A DNA stretch of 64,000 nucleotides from Pseudovibrio denitrificans JCM 12308 (GCF_001310815.1 NZ_BAZK01000006.1:62001-126000); one strand, 5' to 3'; numbered from the stretch's first letter, positions 39,336 through 47,921 are shown. The notes: generated by a model not told the origin, from the sequence alone. Translations and numbers: made by a program.

Positions 39336-39366
39336 TGCCAACCTCATGTGTTTGTTTTGAGTAAAC

Positions 39367-39380
39367 TGTCACAAATGACA
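39367..39380. promoter_or_regulatory. Palindrome upstream of the radical SAM gene
   Basis: Perfect TGTCA-N4-TGACA inverted repeat, 31 bases before the start codon on the minus strand. Its position fits an operator overlapping the promoter or 5' leader. Cognate regulator unknown. Confidence 0.4.
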
Positions 39381-39448
39381 ATTTATGGCAAGGGGAATTT
39401 TTGCGAGGCATTACCGCGTTGAAATTGCGTGATTAATTCAGGTTCTGG

Positions 39449-40252
39449 TTAGTTCGTGTTGAAAGAAGAGACATCAAATCTTTGCACGTCACGCAGGAGT
39501 TTGATGAACTCCTGAGAGGCATGTGTGAGGGAAGCCTGACCTTTCTCCGCTGTGGCGAGCGCCGCGTTGCCGAGGGCTCCGGTCTTGTTCAGATCCTCGC
39601 TCATCCAGCCATATTGATGGCGACCATGAGCGCGCAGGTAAGCATCGTTGTTGATGTGCTCGGTTTGGGTGGAGGTGAAGTCTGTTGCCTGATCCATGCG
39701 CACCAGATCCGGACGCAGGGCCAGCATGATGGATGTTTCGATGTCGCCGCCATGAATGCCGTAGGTGAACTCCTCCTCAGCATAGAGGCCTTCCGGTTGC
39801 CCGAAGCGGAGCCAGCTGGATTCCACGGCGAGCATATTGTGTTTGAGACGCAGATCGCGGGTGATGATGTCCATCAGCGGTGAGTTGCCGCCGTGGGAGT
39901 TGGCCAGCACCAGTTTGCGAATGCCTGCTCTGGCGACACATTCCCCAATCTCAATCCAGGCTTTGACAGCGGTTTCCCATGTGAGGCTGAGTGTGCCGGG
40001 GAATGAGTGATGCTCGTCTGACTTACCGACAGCCTGAACGGGCAGGAATGTGACCGGCAGATCATCGGGTAACAGCTCAATCGTGCGAGCGACTTGCCCT
40101 TCCGCGATGCAGGTGTCTGTGTAGACCGGCAGGTGAGGGCCATGCTGCTCAATTGCCGCAATCGGCAACACCGCGATCCAGTCGCTGGTGTCATTCTCAG
40201 AGAAGTCAGTCGTTGTCATCTCATGCCAAAAACGGCGGGGCAGGGCGCTCAT
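39449..40252 (-). CDS. Creatininase family amidohydrolase
   Basis: 267 residues. The metal-binding motifs of the creatininase/MftE fold are visible: EQHGPHLPVYTD, ANSHGGN and GIHGGDIETS. Family members hydrolyse creatinine or related cyclic amides, or process peptides; the substrate here is unknown. The start at ATG 40252 (MSALPRRFWHEM) is chosen over 40312, whose extra residues are Arg-rich and unlike the family. Confidence 0.85.
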   Translation of the reverse strand: MSALPRRFWHEMTTTDFSENDTSDWIAVLPIAAIEQHGPHLPVYTDTCIAEGQVARTIELLPDDLPVTFLPVQAVGKSDEHHSFPGTLSLTWETAVKAWIEIGECVARAGIRKLVLANSHGGNSPLMDIITRDLRLKHNMLAVESSWLRFGQPEGLYAEEEFTYGIHGGDIETSIMLALRPDLVRMDQATDFTSTQTEHINNDAYLRAHGRHQYGWMSEDLNKTGALGNAALATAEKGQASLTHASQEFIKLLRDVQRFDVSSFNTN

Positions 40253-40459
40253 ATTGTTTTCCGGTGCTTGTTGTCTTGCGCGCAGAGTAACGCGTCGGAG
40301 TGCGGACGTCATGGGGGAAGGCGTGGGATGCTCTGGTTTTTCAGAGGTAGTGGGTAGGGAGGCGTTTACTCTGGTGATTGGCTGTTGGGTCTAACGGTTC
40401 ACGCGGGGAGCAATGCCCCGTCCTTCTTGGTGGCTAACAATAAGAAGGAGAAGCCGATT

Positions 40460-41386
40460 ATGTTTTCCAGAAAGACACGAAAAGGACTGCTCGGCGGCGT
40501 TGTGCTGGCGCTGGCTGGGCTGATGGCTGGTGAGGCTGGTGCTGCAGGAGGAATGCTCATTACTAAAGCTTACTGTGACAAGTTTACAAATCCACGCGAT
40601 ATCCTTTGGGCACATTCTCAGAGAGACCATAACAACCGTCGCAATTACACAAATCTTTTCTATATGAAGCCCAATGGAAACATCATCAAAGTGTTTGGTG
40701 AGAATGCATTTGATGAGGTTGATAAGCTTTTCATCACATCACACGGAACCTGCGCTGGCGTTGGGGATGTTGGAGGTATGGAAAATGCGGCCTTTGCGCA
40801 GAGCATTCGAAACGCGCAGGGTGGTCATGCACGATTGAATGAAATCTTGACGGTCTCGTGCCAGGCTGCGAGCAGAACGGCTGGCGGCCTTGGACCAAGT
40901 TTCCTTAAGTCCTTGGCAGACAATGTGCGAACGAATGCAGCGACTACAATTTCTGGCTGGCCCGACAACGTGGTGATGGTTGGTGGCAATGGATTGCTTG
41001 TCAATTCCATTTATACAGATCAATTTGATGTGGCACAGCCTCAAGACTTGGCAAACTTGATATTTGCCGCGTCGTCAATTTCAAAACGTTGGGATAATGA
41101 AATTGTACGCATGGAGCTTTTGCCTCAACGGATTTACACGAACTCATTCAGAGCGCAGTGTGAAAATATGCTGGAGACGTTCGAGGTAGATGGTCCATCT
41201 GCTCTGACGGCAAATCAGCGGGAGCGCATGTTTGAAGAGTTCAACAGTGTCGTCAGAACCAAGTTTCTTCCGGCTGATCCATATCGAAATCCGATCAGAT
41301 CTTTTGCTTATCTTGCAGGCTTGACCAGGAGCACTGCAGACAACAAAGTCACCTGTGGACCAGGTGTTGGTGTAAACTGTCCATAA
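40460..41386 (+). CDS. Secreted protein with a caspase-like (clan CD) His/Cys pair; family not recognised
   Basis: 308 residues. Sec signal peptide at 1-28 (GLLGGVVLALAGLMAGEAGA). The mature part contains a hydrophobic strand ending in His-Gly (LFITSHGT, His95-Gly96) and, 39 residues on, a second strand ending in Ser-Cys (EILTVSCQAA, Cys134), the arrangement of clan CD cysteine peptidases (caspases, C80 toxin autoprocessing domains). Two further cysteines close the C-terminus (CGPGVGVNC). Codon use looks more AT-rich than neighbours, hinting at acquisition. ATG 40460 has AAGGAG upstream; the frame from 40385 is leader. Protease function is inference from two motifs. Confidence 0.6.
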   Translation: MFSRKTRKGLLGGVVLALAGLMAGEAGAAGGMLITKAYCDKFTNPRDILWAHSQRDHNNRRNYTNLFYMKPNGNIIKVFGENAFDEVDKLFITSHGTCAGVGDVGGMENAAFAQSIRNAQGGHARLNEILTVSCQAASRTAGGLGPSFLKSLADNVRTNAATTISGWPDNVVMVGGNGLLVNSIYTDQFDVAQPQDLANLIFAASSISKRWDNEIVRMELLPQRIYTNSFRAQCENMLETFEVDGPSALTANQRERMFEEFNSVVRTKFLPADPYRNPIRSFAYLAGLTRSTADNKVTCGPGVGVNCP

Positions 41387-41410
41387 TCATCGAAGAAACT
41401 GGCAGATGAT

Positions 41411-41437
41411 GCTATGCGTTTGTTATTGGCGCATAGC
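41411..41437 (+). other. Hairpin between the caspase-like gene and the ABC ATPase gene
   Basis: Perfect stem GCTATGCG / CGCATAGC with an 11-base loop, ending 21 bases before the ATPase ATG. No T-run, so perhaps a weak terminator or a leader structure that limits ATPase translation. Confidence 0.35.
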
Positions 41438-41458
41438 ACTCCATGAAAGATCATCCAG

Positions 41459-42223
41459 ATGATAAACTCCCCCCTCCTATCCCTGAACAACATCTCCAAG
41501 ACCTTTGAGAATGGCACCACCGCAATTGATAGGTTTGATCTGGATGTACGGGCGGGGGAGTTTTTGAGTATTCTTGGGCCGTCAGGGTGTGGGAAGTCTA
41601 CTATTCTGCGGCTCATTTCCGGGTTGGAGGAGCCAAGCTCAGGCGAGATCGTTCGGTCTGGACAGGGTGAGGTTGGGTTTGTGTTTCAGGAACCGACCTT
41701 ATTGCCGTGGGCGAACACCTTTGAGAATGTCTACTGGCCGTTGAAGGTGAAGGGTGTTTCTAAGCGGGATGCGAAGGATCGCGTGGAAGAGGCGCTGGGG
41801 ATGGTTGGGCTTTGCAATTTTGCGACGCATATGCCCTCTGAGCTTTCCGGCGGTATGAAGATGCGGGTTTCCATTGCACGGGCTCTTGTGACCAAGCCGA
41901 AGCTGTTGCTGATGGATGAGCCGTTTGCGGCGCTGGATGAGATTACCCGTAACAAGCTGAACGATGATCTGCTTGAGCTGAAATCCACCCATGACTGGAC
42001 CATTCTGTTTGTGACGCATTCTGTTTATGAGAGTGTGTTCTTGTCTTCCCGCATTGTGGTGATGGCCGCTGGGCCGGGGCGGATTACCCATGATATGACG
42101 CTGGATGCTTCTTACCCACGTTCGCTGAACTACCGCATGGAATCACAATACGCGGCGTATTGCCGTGAAGCGGTGGATGCTTTGGAGCAGGCTATGGGAC
42201 ACCGGATAAAAGTATCCGCGTAA
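41459..42223 (+). CDS. Lone NitT/TauT-type ABC transporter ATP-binding protein
   Basis: 254 residues. Walker A GPSGCGKST, Q-loop FVFQEPTLLPWAN, signature LSGGMKMRVSIARAL, Walker B LLLMDEPFAALDE and H-loop TILFVTHSVYESVFL mark the nitrate/sulfonate/pyrimidine (NitD/SsuB/TauB/ThiZ) class. No permease or binding protein is next to it, so it may serve a transporter encoded elsewhere. The ribosome site is weak (GAAAGA). Confidence 0.85.
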   Translation: MINSPLLSLNNISKTFENGTTAIDRFDLDVRAGEFLSILGPSGCGKSTILRLISGLEEPSSGEIVRSGQGEVGFVFQEPTLLPWANTFENVYWPLKVKGVSKRDAKDRVEEALGMVGLCNFATHMPSELSGGMKMRVSIARALVTKPKLLLMDEPFAALDEITRNKLNDDLLELKSTHDWTILFVTHSVYESVFLSSRIVVMAAGPGRITHDMTLDASYPRSLNYRMESQYAAYCREAVDALEQAMGHRIKVSA

Positions 42224-42400
42224 CCTCAAAAATCCCACTGAGTAGAACTTAAAGAGCTTATTCGCCTAAGAAATCTCATTAGGTCACTAAATAATTATCG
42301 AACTGTCATCTGAGTTATATATTCGGCGGCTATCACTGCTGTACGGCGCCTTTTTCGGGCGTTTTACGTTGATCGGGACAGCAGCGAGATTAGCCAGACC

Positions 42401-42928
42401 ATGGGTTTCAATTTTAAAAAGAGCACGACTTTTCGTCTTGCTCAGGCCGCGAAAGCGCAGCGTGCGCGTTCTGGGGCACACTTATCGCGCATTGGATTGC
42501 ATCCGGGGCAGGAAGCGGTTCTGAAGGTTTTAAGCGAGACAGATGGCAAGACCATGAGCCAGCTGGCTTTGGCGCTTGGTGTGCAGCCACCGACAGTTAC
42601 GAAGATGGTGACACGTCTAACCGCGCAGGGGCTGGTGTTTCGTCGGATCTCCGAGACGGATGGCCGGCTTGCGCGGGTGTTTTTGAGTGAAGAAGGCCGT
42701 GATCGGATCTTGCAGGTCGACCGTGCATGGAAGCGTCTTGAGAAAGAAGCGCTGGCTGGCATGGATGACAAGGACCGCAAGAAGCTGCGTCGTTTGTTGC
42801 GTCAGGTTGAGAAGAACCTTTCTGCGAGTTTTGAGGATGATCCGGATCTGGAAGATGAGCTGGAGAATGAAGACAAAACTGCTGAAGCGCAGGCGGAAAA
42901 GAAAGTAGAGCTGGAAGCGGCTGATTAA
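42401..42928 (+). CDS. MarR family transcriptional regulator with acidic tail
   Basis: 175 residues. Winged helix typical of MarR (TMSQLALALGVQPPTVTKMVTRLTAQGLV, with the wing RRISETDGRLARVFLSEEG). An unusually long acidic C-terminus (about 140-175, Glu/Asp/Lys-rich) follows the last helix. It stands alone; its target is probably its own promoter. Confidence 0.85.
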   Translation: MGFNFKKSTTFRLAQAAKAQRARSGAHLSRIGLHPGQEAVLKVLSETDGKTMSQLALALGVQPPTVTKMVTRLTAQGLVFRRISETDGRLARVFLSEEGRDRILQVDRAWKRLEKEALAGMDDKDRKKLRRLLRQVEKNLSASFEDDPDLEDELENEDKTAEAQAEKKVELEAAD

Positions 42929-42936
42929 GCTGTCGG

Positions 42937-42974
42937 CTTTGGCCTGCGCATTCAACACAGGCCTTTATATTTTA
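42937..42974 (+). terminator. Terminator of marR
   Basis: Stem GGCCTG / CAGGCC with an 11-base loop and TTTATATTTTA tail, between convergent marR and dinB-like genes. Confidence 0.6.
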
Positions 42975-42979
42975 ATGAT

Positions 42980-43506
42980 TTAAGCGTCCTGGCAGAGAAA
43001 CAGCAGATCTGTATCTGGTGTTTCCAGTCCGAACTGGGTGAGCAGAGTTGTTATCTGCCCCCGGTGATGGGTTTGGTGGTTGAAGAAATGCAGCACCAGA
43101 TCCCCGAAGTTTTTCGTCGCTGGTATGCCCTTCATGTTGGCATATGAAAGAGCCTCACCTGCCTCAGATGGGGTGATGTCCCCTGCAAATTCTTCAATGA
43201 TTTTATCCAGGCTCTGACGTGCTGCTTTCAGCTCCTCCCAGTCTTCAAAAGAGATGGAGGTAAGAGCTGTTGGTATTGGAAATGACTCCAGTTTCTGCAG
43301 GCTTTTGTAGCTTGGGGAATGCTGGGCGAAACGGCGCAGCATGTCAGGTCTCCCACCACAATATGATTGAAGGTTGCAAAGATGGATTGGAAAAATGCGC
43401 CGCGATCTTCCTTCAACTGCTCCTCGCTGAGTTGCTCCGCACATGTGTAGAGCCGGGTGTTCATCCAGGTGTTGTATTGGGCGAGCAATTTGAAGTCGGA
43501 ATACAT
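42980..43506 (-). CDS. DinB family protein, one frameshift
   Basis: About 175 residues when repaired: a four-helix DinB/YfiT-like metalloprotein. The three metal histidines are expected in FNHIVVGD and NHQTHHRGQ. The frame slips near 43340: FNHIVVGDL then MLRRFAQHSPSYKSLQ in the next frame; adding one base in CTGACATG heals it. The start is ATG 43506 (MYSDFKLLAQYNTW), a standard DinB opening. Known relatives bind divalent metals and some act as thiol-dependent S-transferases. Confidence 0.8.
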
Positions 43507-43708
43507 ATTCTGAAACCTGCCAATGCGATTATGAGTTATCAGCAAATATATCAGGATGTCTGATGGGTTTAACAAGTGACTGAAACTTGAGAATTCATAA
43601 TGAATTCTCTTTGTTGGCAGTCTGGAGTATTGCTATTTGCTAATGTTGCTGTGCATAAGTGCTTAAGAATACAAAACGGATCCGGCTGGATATGCGAGGA
43701 CATCAGCA

Positions 43709-44758
43709 TTGAGCGGCACTGGTAAACCATTGAGATTAGGCGATCTTGCTGAGAAACTGGGTGTTTCGACGGCTACAGTTTCCTTGGCTCTGAGAGATTC
43801 TCCTTTAATCGCCAAAGCCACCAAAGCGCGGGTGAAAGCCTATGCTGAGGAAGTGGGTTATATCTATAACCGCTCGGCAGCATCTTTGCGGACATCTCAA
43901 TCCAACATGATTGGGGTGGCGGTACACGATATTCTCAATCCTTACTTCGCTGAGGTGTTTCGTGGGCTGGAAGAAACGTTGGCACAGCACAACAAAACCA
44001 TCCTGATCTGTAATCACCGCGATATCGTGGAGCGTCAGAAGCACTTTACAGACACGCTGCTGCAGCACCGCGTGGATGGGCTTATTCTTTGCGCTTCCGT
44101 TGGCACTACGGAAAAGGACATCAACTCAATTGTGCGGCAGGGTGTGCCGGTGACTTTGGTGTGCCGGGATGTGGCTGGTGCGGATGCACCTTGTGTTCGC
44201 GGGGATGACTTTCTTGGGTCCTACCGCATTACGAAGCATCTGATTGAGCAGGGGCATACTCAGATTGCCATGGTTGGTGGTCGGCGTGGCAGTTCTGCTG
44301 GCCGGGACAGAAACCGTGGTTGGCGCTCTGCTTTGGAAGATGCGGGCATCAATGCGGATGATCAGATTGATATTCCAGAGCTGATGACGCAGGATGATGG
44401 CCGGTCTGTTGCCAGACAGATTGTTGAAGCAGACCCGAAGCCAACGGCTGTGGTGTGCTTTAATGACCTTGTGGCGCTGGGCGTGATGAGTGCTGTGCGG
44501 CGACTCGGTGTGGAACCGGGGCCGGAGCTGGCGATTGTTGGCTATGATGACACTGACGGCACCGAAAATCGTACGCCCGCTTTGACCACTGTGGACAATG
44601 GTGCGAGCACTATTGGCGTAAAGGCTGCAGAGCTCATGCTTTCTCAGATGAAAGGCGAAAAGCTCAATAGCGAGTTGATGTTAATTGAGCCCAAGCTGCG
44701 CATTCGCGAGAGTGCTCCACCTCCGGGTGAGCGCCTTGTTTCCGTGGATGGGTTGTGA
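43709..44758 (+). CDS. LacI family transcriptional regulator
   Basis: 349 residues: N-terminal LacI helix-turn-helix (RLGDLAEKLGVSTATVSLAL, about 9-28), hinge and a periplasmic-binding-like sugar domain (MIGVAVHDILNPYFAEVF, GYDDTDGTENRTPALTTVDNG in two parts). The start is TTG 43709 with AGGA upstream. No sugar operon is adjacent, so its regulon is elsewhere. Confidence 0.87.
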   Translation: MSGTGKPLRLGDLAEKLGVSTATVSLALRDSPLIAKATKARVKAYAEEVGYIYNRSAASLRTSQSNMIGVAVHDILNPYFAEVFRGLEETLAQHNKTILICNHRDIVERQKHFTDTLLQHRVDGLILCASVGTTEKDINSIVRQGVPVTLVCRDVAGADAPCVRGDDFLGSYRITKHLIEQGHTQIAMVGGRRGSSAGRDRNRGWRSALEDAGINADDQIDIPELMTQDDGRSVARQIVEADPKPTAVVCFNDLVALGVMSAVRRLGVEPGPELAIVGYDDTDGTENRTPALTTVDNGASTIGVKAAELMLSQMKGEKLNSELMLIEPKLRIRESAPPPGERLVSVDGL

Positions 44759-44890
44759 GCGAATCCTGAGTAACTGACCTTTGAAATGGTGTGGTGGCCG
44801 TGTGATCGTGAAACTGCCGCATTGAAACTCTATGTTTACTATGCCGCGCTTATCTAAGCGGCATCTTGTATTGCGTTTTGGAGTTTCACC
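44759..44890. other. Spacer with hairpin before a small ORF
   Basis: Contains a stem ATGCCGC / GCGGCAT (44841-44864) with a 10-base loop, possibly the lacI terminator, although the following T-tract is poor. Confidence 0.4.
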
Positions 44891-44989
44891 ATGGTCAGTT
44901 TCCGCGGTAGTGTTGAGGATCATAAAGACCTGAAGATGTTCGGCTTTTTCACGCTGGCCATGACCTGTATGGTGCTGCTCGTCGGCTAA
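44891..44989 (+). CDS. Predicted 32-residue single-span membrane peptide
   Basis: Short ORF starting MVSFRGSVEDHKDLKMFG and ending in a hydrophobic stretch FFTLAMTCMVLLVG, i.e. a soluble charged head and one membrane helix. GGAG is eight bases before the ATG, and a terminator lies 30 bases after the stop, so it looks like a self-standing gene. It is reminiscent in size of cytochrome oxidase subunit IV peptides, but I cannot match it. Confidence 0.5.
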   Translation: MVSFRGSVEDHKDLKMFGFFTLAMTCMVLLVG

Positions 44990-45017
44990 TCAATCAAACG
45001 ACTCATCTGTTTTTGAT

Positions 45018-45049
45018 CAAGGAACGCTCTGGAATGAGCGCTCCTTTTG
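45018..45049 (+). terminator. Terminator after the 32-residue ORF
   Basis: Stem GGAACGCTC / GAGCGCTCC (45021-45029, 45036-45044, one G-U pair) followed by TTTT. Confidence 0.65.
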
Positions 45050-45061
45050 TCGGCTTGGTGC

Positions 45062-45541
45062 TTAGCCGATATTCCTGATATTCAAGTTGCCGCCCTGAAT
45101 GCGGATAATGTGCTTGCCGTCGCCTGTATCATTGCTGACAGGAGGCTGGTTGTTGTTGCGTTGCCTGATCAGGTCGCGCAGGCGGTTGTAGCCATTGGTG
45201 AGCGCTCCGCCGGTATTCCTCCATTCATCCGTTGCTCCAAATAAAATGGCTTCGTCGAAGTTGGCAGAGTTTTCTTGCAAGCGCAGGCTGTCGATGTAAG
45301 CAAATACTGTGTCTGCATCTGCAGCGTTGAAGATTTGCAGGTTGGCTGGCGCAACATAAGGGATTTGCTGGCCGTACATGACGAGATGAGCAGCCATGAA
45401 GCGATTGCCAACGCGGACGGCGACGCCGATACACGAGTTCAAAGTCGTTGTGATTGCATAATCGAGCAGGCCTGTTGGGGTGGCAAATTCCTGCTCTGCC
45501 AATGCCTGCGGGTTGCAGGCCTGGTTCATAACGTACGCCAT
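45062..45541 (-). CDS. Small protein with CheD/CNF-like Cys-His motif; function unknown
   Basis: 159 residues, no signal peptide. Residues 31-54 read TTTLNSC (Cys37), then GVAVRVGN, then AAHLVM (His52). This T-x-x-L-x-S-C ... H pattern, with Cys and His 15 apart, resembles CheD-type and CNF-type glutamine deamidases (CheD: LGSC ... H). A polar Asn/Gln-rich tail follows. The start at ATG 45541 has AAGGAAG upstream; the frame to 45631 is probably leader. There is no chemotaxis gene nearby, which argues against true CheD. Tentative. Confidence 0.55.
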   Translation of the reverse strand: MAYVMNQACNPQALAEQEFATPTGLLDYAITTTLNSCIGVAVRVGNRFMAAHLVMYGQQIPYVAPANLQIFNAADADTVFAYIDSLRLQENSANFDEAILFGATDEWRNTGGALTNGYNRLRDLIRQRNNNQPPVSNDTGDGKHIIRIQGGNLNIRNIG

Positions 45542-45860
45542 TTCGTCTTCCTTGTTTGTTGTTGTTTTGAATGCGGGAAGGGCCGCTGACCTTAGAAGAC
45601 GAAGAGGCGGTCGATTTGTGAAGCAAATCACCTAAAGCGGATGTGCTTTGCACTTCATGTAAATAATAACTAGTATATAATTTGATTTATTTTAGATTGT
45701 ATCTGTACTTCACAAGTAATGCGTGTATTTGTTTTTGTGTTAAATCCATGAATAATTTATGTTTTTAGAGCTGTTATCTCTCGCTTAATTTCTTGTTAAC
45801 CTTGAGTTAACTGATTGCGCCCAGAATCTGAACATAAAACAGATCCTGGAGGCTGTTCGC
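45542..45860. other. AT-rich divergent spacer
   Basis: 319 bases between two divergent genes, markedly AT-rich at 45655-45800. Presumably promoters of both; I see no gene or repeat. Confidence 0.45.
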
Positions 45861-46307
45861 ATGCGTGGGATTTTGAGAAAAACAGTAGTAATGGCTGGCG
45901 CAACCCTGGCGTTTGCTGGCTTAGGCGTCCTTTCCAGTCAGGCCAGCGTGATTTCCGGCCACTGGTCCATTTCTGATGCGTTGTCATCCAAAACCTGTTC
46001 TGCGCAACTGGAGACTGAGCCAGCTGCGAGCGGGTATGGCAATACGTTCAAGACAACCAACTGTCAGGGGCTTTATGCGCCAATCTCCAAAGCCACGGCG
46101 TGGCAGTGGAGCTATGAAGAAGGTTTGTCTCTTCTGGATGCCGACGGGCAGGTGGTGCTTCAGTTCGATATTGACGAACTGGATGGCTTGACCTCAGTTG
46201 GTCCGTCCTCGCTGTTCCTCATCATGCAGCCAGTGTATCATGATAGCAAAGTTTCCGACCTTTCCGAGCTGATCGAAAAAGCCATCGTGGTAACAGCGCA
46301 GCGCTAA
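45861..46307 (+). CDS. AprI/Inh-type (Omp19-like) secreted protease inhibitor domain protein
   Basis: 148 residues. Signal peptide at about 1-28 (MAGATLAFAGLGVLSSQAS). The mature part follows the AprI/Inh beta-barrel pattern: GHWSISDA, Cys46 ... Cys68 pair (SKTCSAQL, TTNCQG), a Trp (AWQWSYEEGLSLLDADG) and a final strand. Family members inhibit secreted metalloproteases or protect the periplasm. There is no metalloprotease gene next to it. It converges on the aminotransferase gene with three bases between. Confidence 0.65.
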   Translation: MRGILRKTVVMAGATLAFAGLGVLSSQASVISGHWSISDALSSKTCSAQLETEPAASGYGNTFKTTNCQGLYAPISKATAWQWSYEEGLSLLDADGQVVLQFDIDELDGLTSVGPSSLFLIMQPVYHDSKVSDLSELIEKAIVVTAQR

Positions 46308-46310
46308 AAT

Positions 46311-47489
46311 TTAGCTCTTGTTCGCGTCCAGAAAGTCGGCCACGCGGCCTAATGCGCGCCTGATGTTTTCCTCCGAGTTGGCATAGGAGAAGCGCAGATA
46401 GCCTTCTCCCAAAACGCCGAAATCCGGTCCGCCGATGAGAGCGACGCCTGCTTTCTCCAACAGAGCTGATGCCAGAGGTTTGGCTTGCCAACCGGTTTCT
46501 TTGATGTTCGGGAAAGCGTAAAAGGCGCCTTTGGGTGTTTTGCAGGAGATGCCGGGGAGGGCGTTTAGTCCTTCCACTACCAGTTTGCGCCTGCTGTCGA
46601 AGGCTTGCATCATCTGATCAACTGCATCCTGTGGCCCTTCAATTGCGGCGATACCAGCGTATTGGCTGGGTGTGTTGACGCAGGACCAGCAGTTCACGGC
46701 TAGTTTGCGGGCTTTGTCGATTAGAGATGATGGCCAGACGGAATAGCCCATGCGCCAACCGGTCATCGCCCATGTTTTAGACCAGCCGTTGAGCAGAATG
46801 AGCTGGTCTTTCAGTTGTTCGAACTCCAGCAAGGATGTGTGCTTGAGCCCGTCATAGGTCATGCGGGAGTAGATCTCGTCTGAAAGCACCGGCAGGTTTG
46901 GGTGGTTCTCCAGGCCTTTGACCAGTTTCTCAATCTCTGAACGTGGTGTAACGCCGCCTGTTGGGTTGGCTGGTGAGTTGAGGATGAGAAGGGCCGTGCG
47001 TTTATTGATGAGGTTCAGCGTTTCTTCGGCTGAGAAGGCGAAGTCGTTTTCTTCTCGGATTGGCACCGGGATAGGAGCGGCGCCTGTGAACTCGATCATG
47101 GAACGATAGATCGGGAAGCCGGGATCCGGGTAGAGGATCTCTTTGCCGGGTTCTCCAAACATCAGGATAGCCATGAACATGGTGACCTTGCCACCGGGGA
47201 CGACCATGACGTTGTCTGGGGAGACGCTTGTACCGGTTTCCGCATGAAGGCTTGAGGCAATGGTTTCGCGCAGCGGGAGAATGCCTGTGGCGCCGGTGTA
47301 GCCGTGGTGTCCGTCGCGCAGAGCTTTGACGGCTGCTTCCACGATGTGTTCTGGTGTTTGGAAATCAGGCTGGCCGATGCCGAGATTGATGATGTCGCGG
47401 CCTCGTTGGGCAAGCTCTGTTGCGCGTGCTAAAACGGCGAATGCGTTTTCATCTCCGATGCGATCAAACGCTTCTACGGTTTTCAGCAT
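46311..47489 (-). CDS. Class I/II pyridoxal-phosphate aminotransferase
   Basis: 392 residues from ATG 47489 (MLKTVEAFDRIGDENAF), with GGGAGG upstream; a longer open frame to 47663 is rejected. Aspartate-aminotransferase-like: DIINLGIGQPDFQTP, YPDPGFPIYRSM, NSPANPTGG, PLP lysine in NGWSKTWAMTGWRMGY, FSYANSEENI near the end. The amino-acid substrate is not defined by these motifs. Confidence 0.88.
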   Translation of the reverse strand: MLKTVEAFDRIGDENAFAVLARATELAQRGRDIINLGIGQPDFQTPEHIVEAAVKALRDGHHGYTGATGILPLRETIASSLHAETGTSVSPDNVMVVPGGKVTMFMAILMFGEPGKEILYPDPGFPIYRSMIEFTGAAPIPVPIREENDFAFSAEETLNLINKRTALLILNSPANPTGGVTPRSEIEKLVKGLENHPNLPVLSDEIYSRMTYDGLKHTSLLEFEQLKDQLILLNGWSKTWAMTGWRMGYSVWPSSLIDKARKLAVNCWSCVNTPSQYAGIAAIEGPQDAVDQMMQAFDSRRKLVVEGLNALPGISCKTPKGAFYAFPNIKETGWQAKPLASALLEKAGVALIGGPDFGVLGEGYLRFSYANSEENIRRALGRVADFLDANKS

Positions 47490-47684
47490 GATGGTCTGCC
47501 TCCCAGTCCCCCAAAACAATCGGCTGGATGGTAGGAGATGGAAGCAATTGAATGCAAACAGAAAATAGTAGAGTGGATTGAGCCGCTTGCGATTGCTCAT
47601 ACCCGCTTCGCTCATCGATGTTGGCTTCTTGCTTCTGTCAAATAACGGGCCTAGGATCTCCATGTATTTTGATTGGAGACTTTT

Positions 47685-47921
47685 ATGAGTAGCCTTCGTG
47701 TGCCTGAGGCAATCAGGTCTATGGGTGTTTTTCAGTTTGTGACGAGAAGCTCGGCGCGCACCTTTGTGACAATGGCGATACTGATTTCGATTTATCTGTT
47801 TTTCTTCTCCCCTCTACTGAACAGCAGCATGCCGATTGCGATTAGCGTTGTGGTGTTTTTCATCGTCTTCTGCATTGTTTTCCTGCTTGTTCTGGAGCTT
47901 CGGTACAAGTTGGGACTGTGA
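47685..47921 (+). CDS. Small two-helix membrane protein, unknown
   Basis: 78 residues with hydrophobic spans (TFVTMAILISIYLFFFSPLL and IAISVVVFFIVFCIVFLLVLEL). GGAG precedes ATG 47685. I do not recognise a family. Confidence 0.6.
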   Translation: MSSLRVPEAIRSMGVFQFVTRSSARTFVTMAILISIYLFFFSPLLNSSMPIAISVVVFFIVFCIVFLLVLELRYKLGL

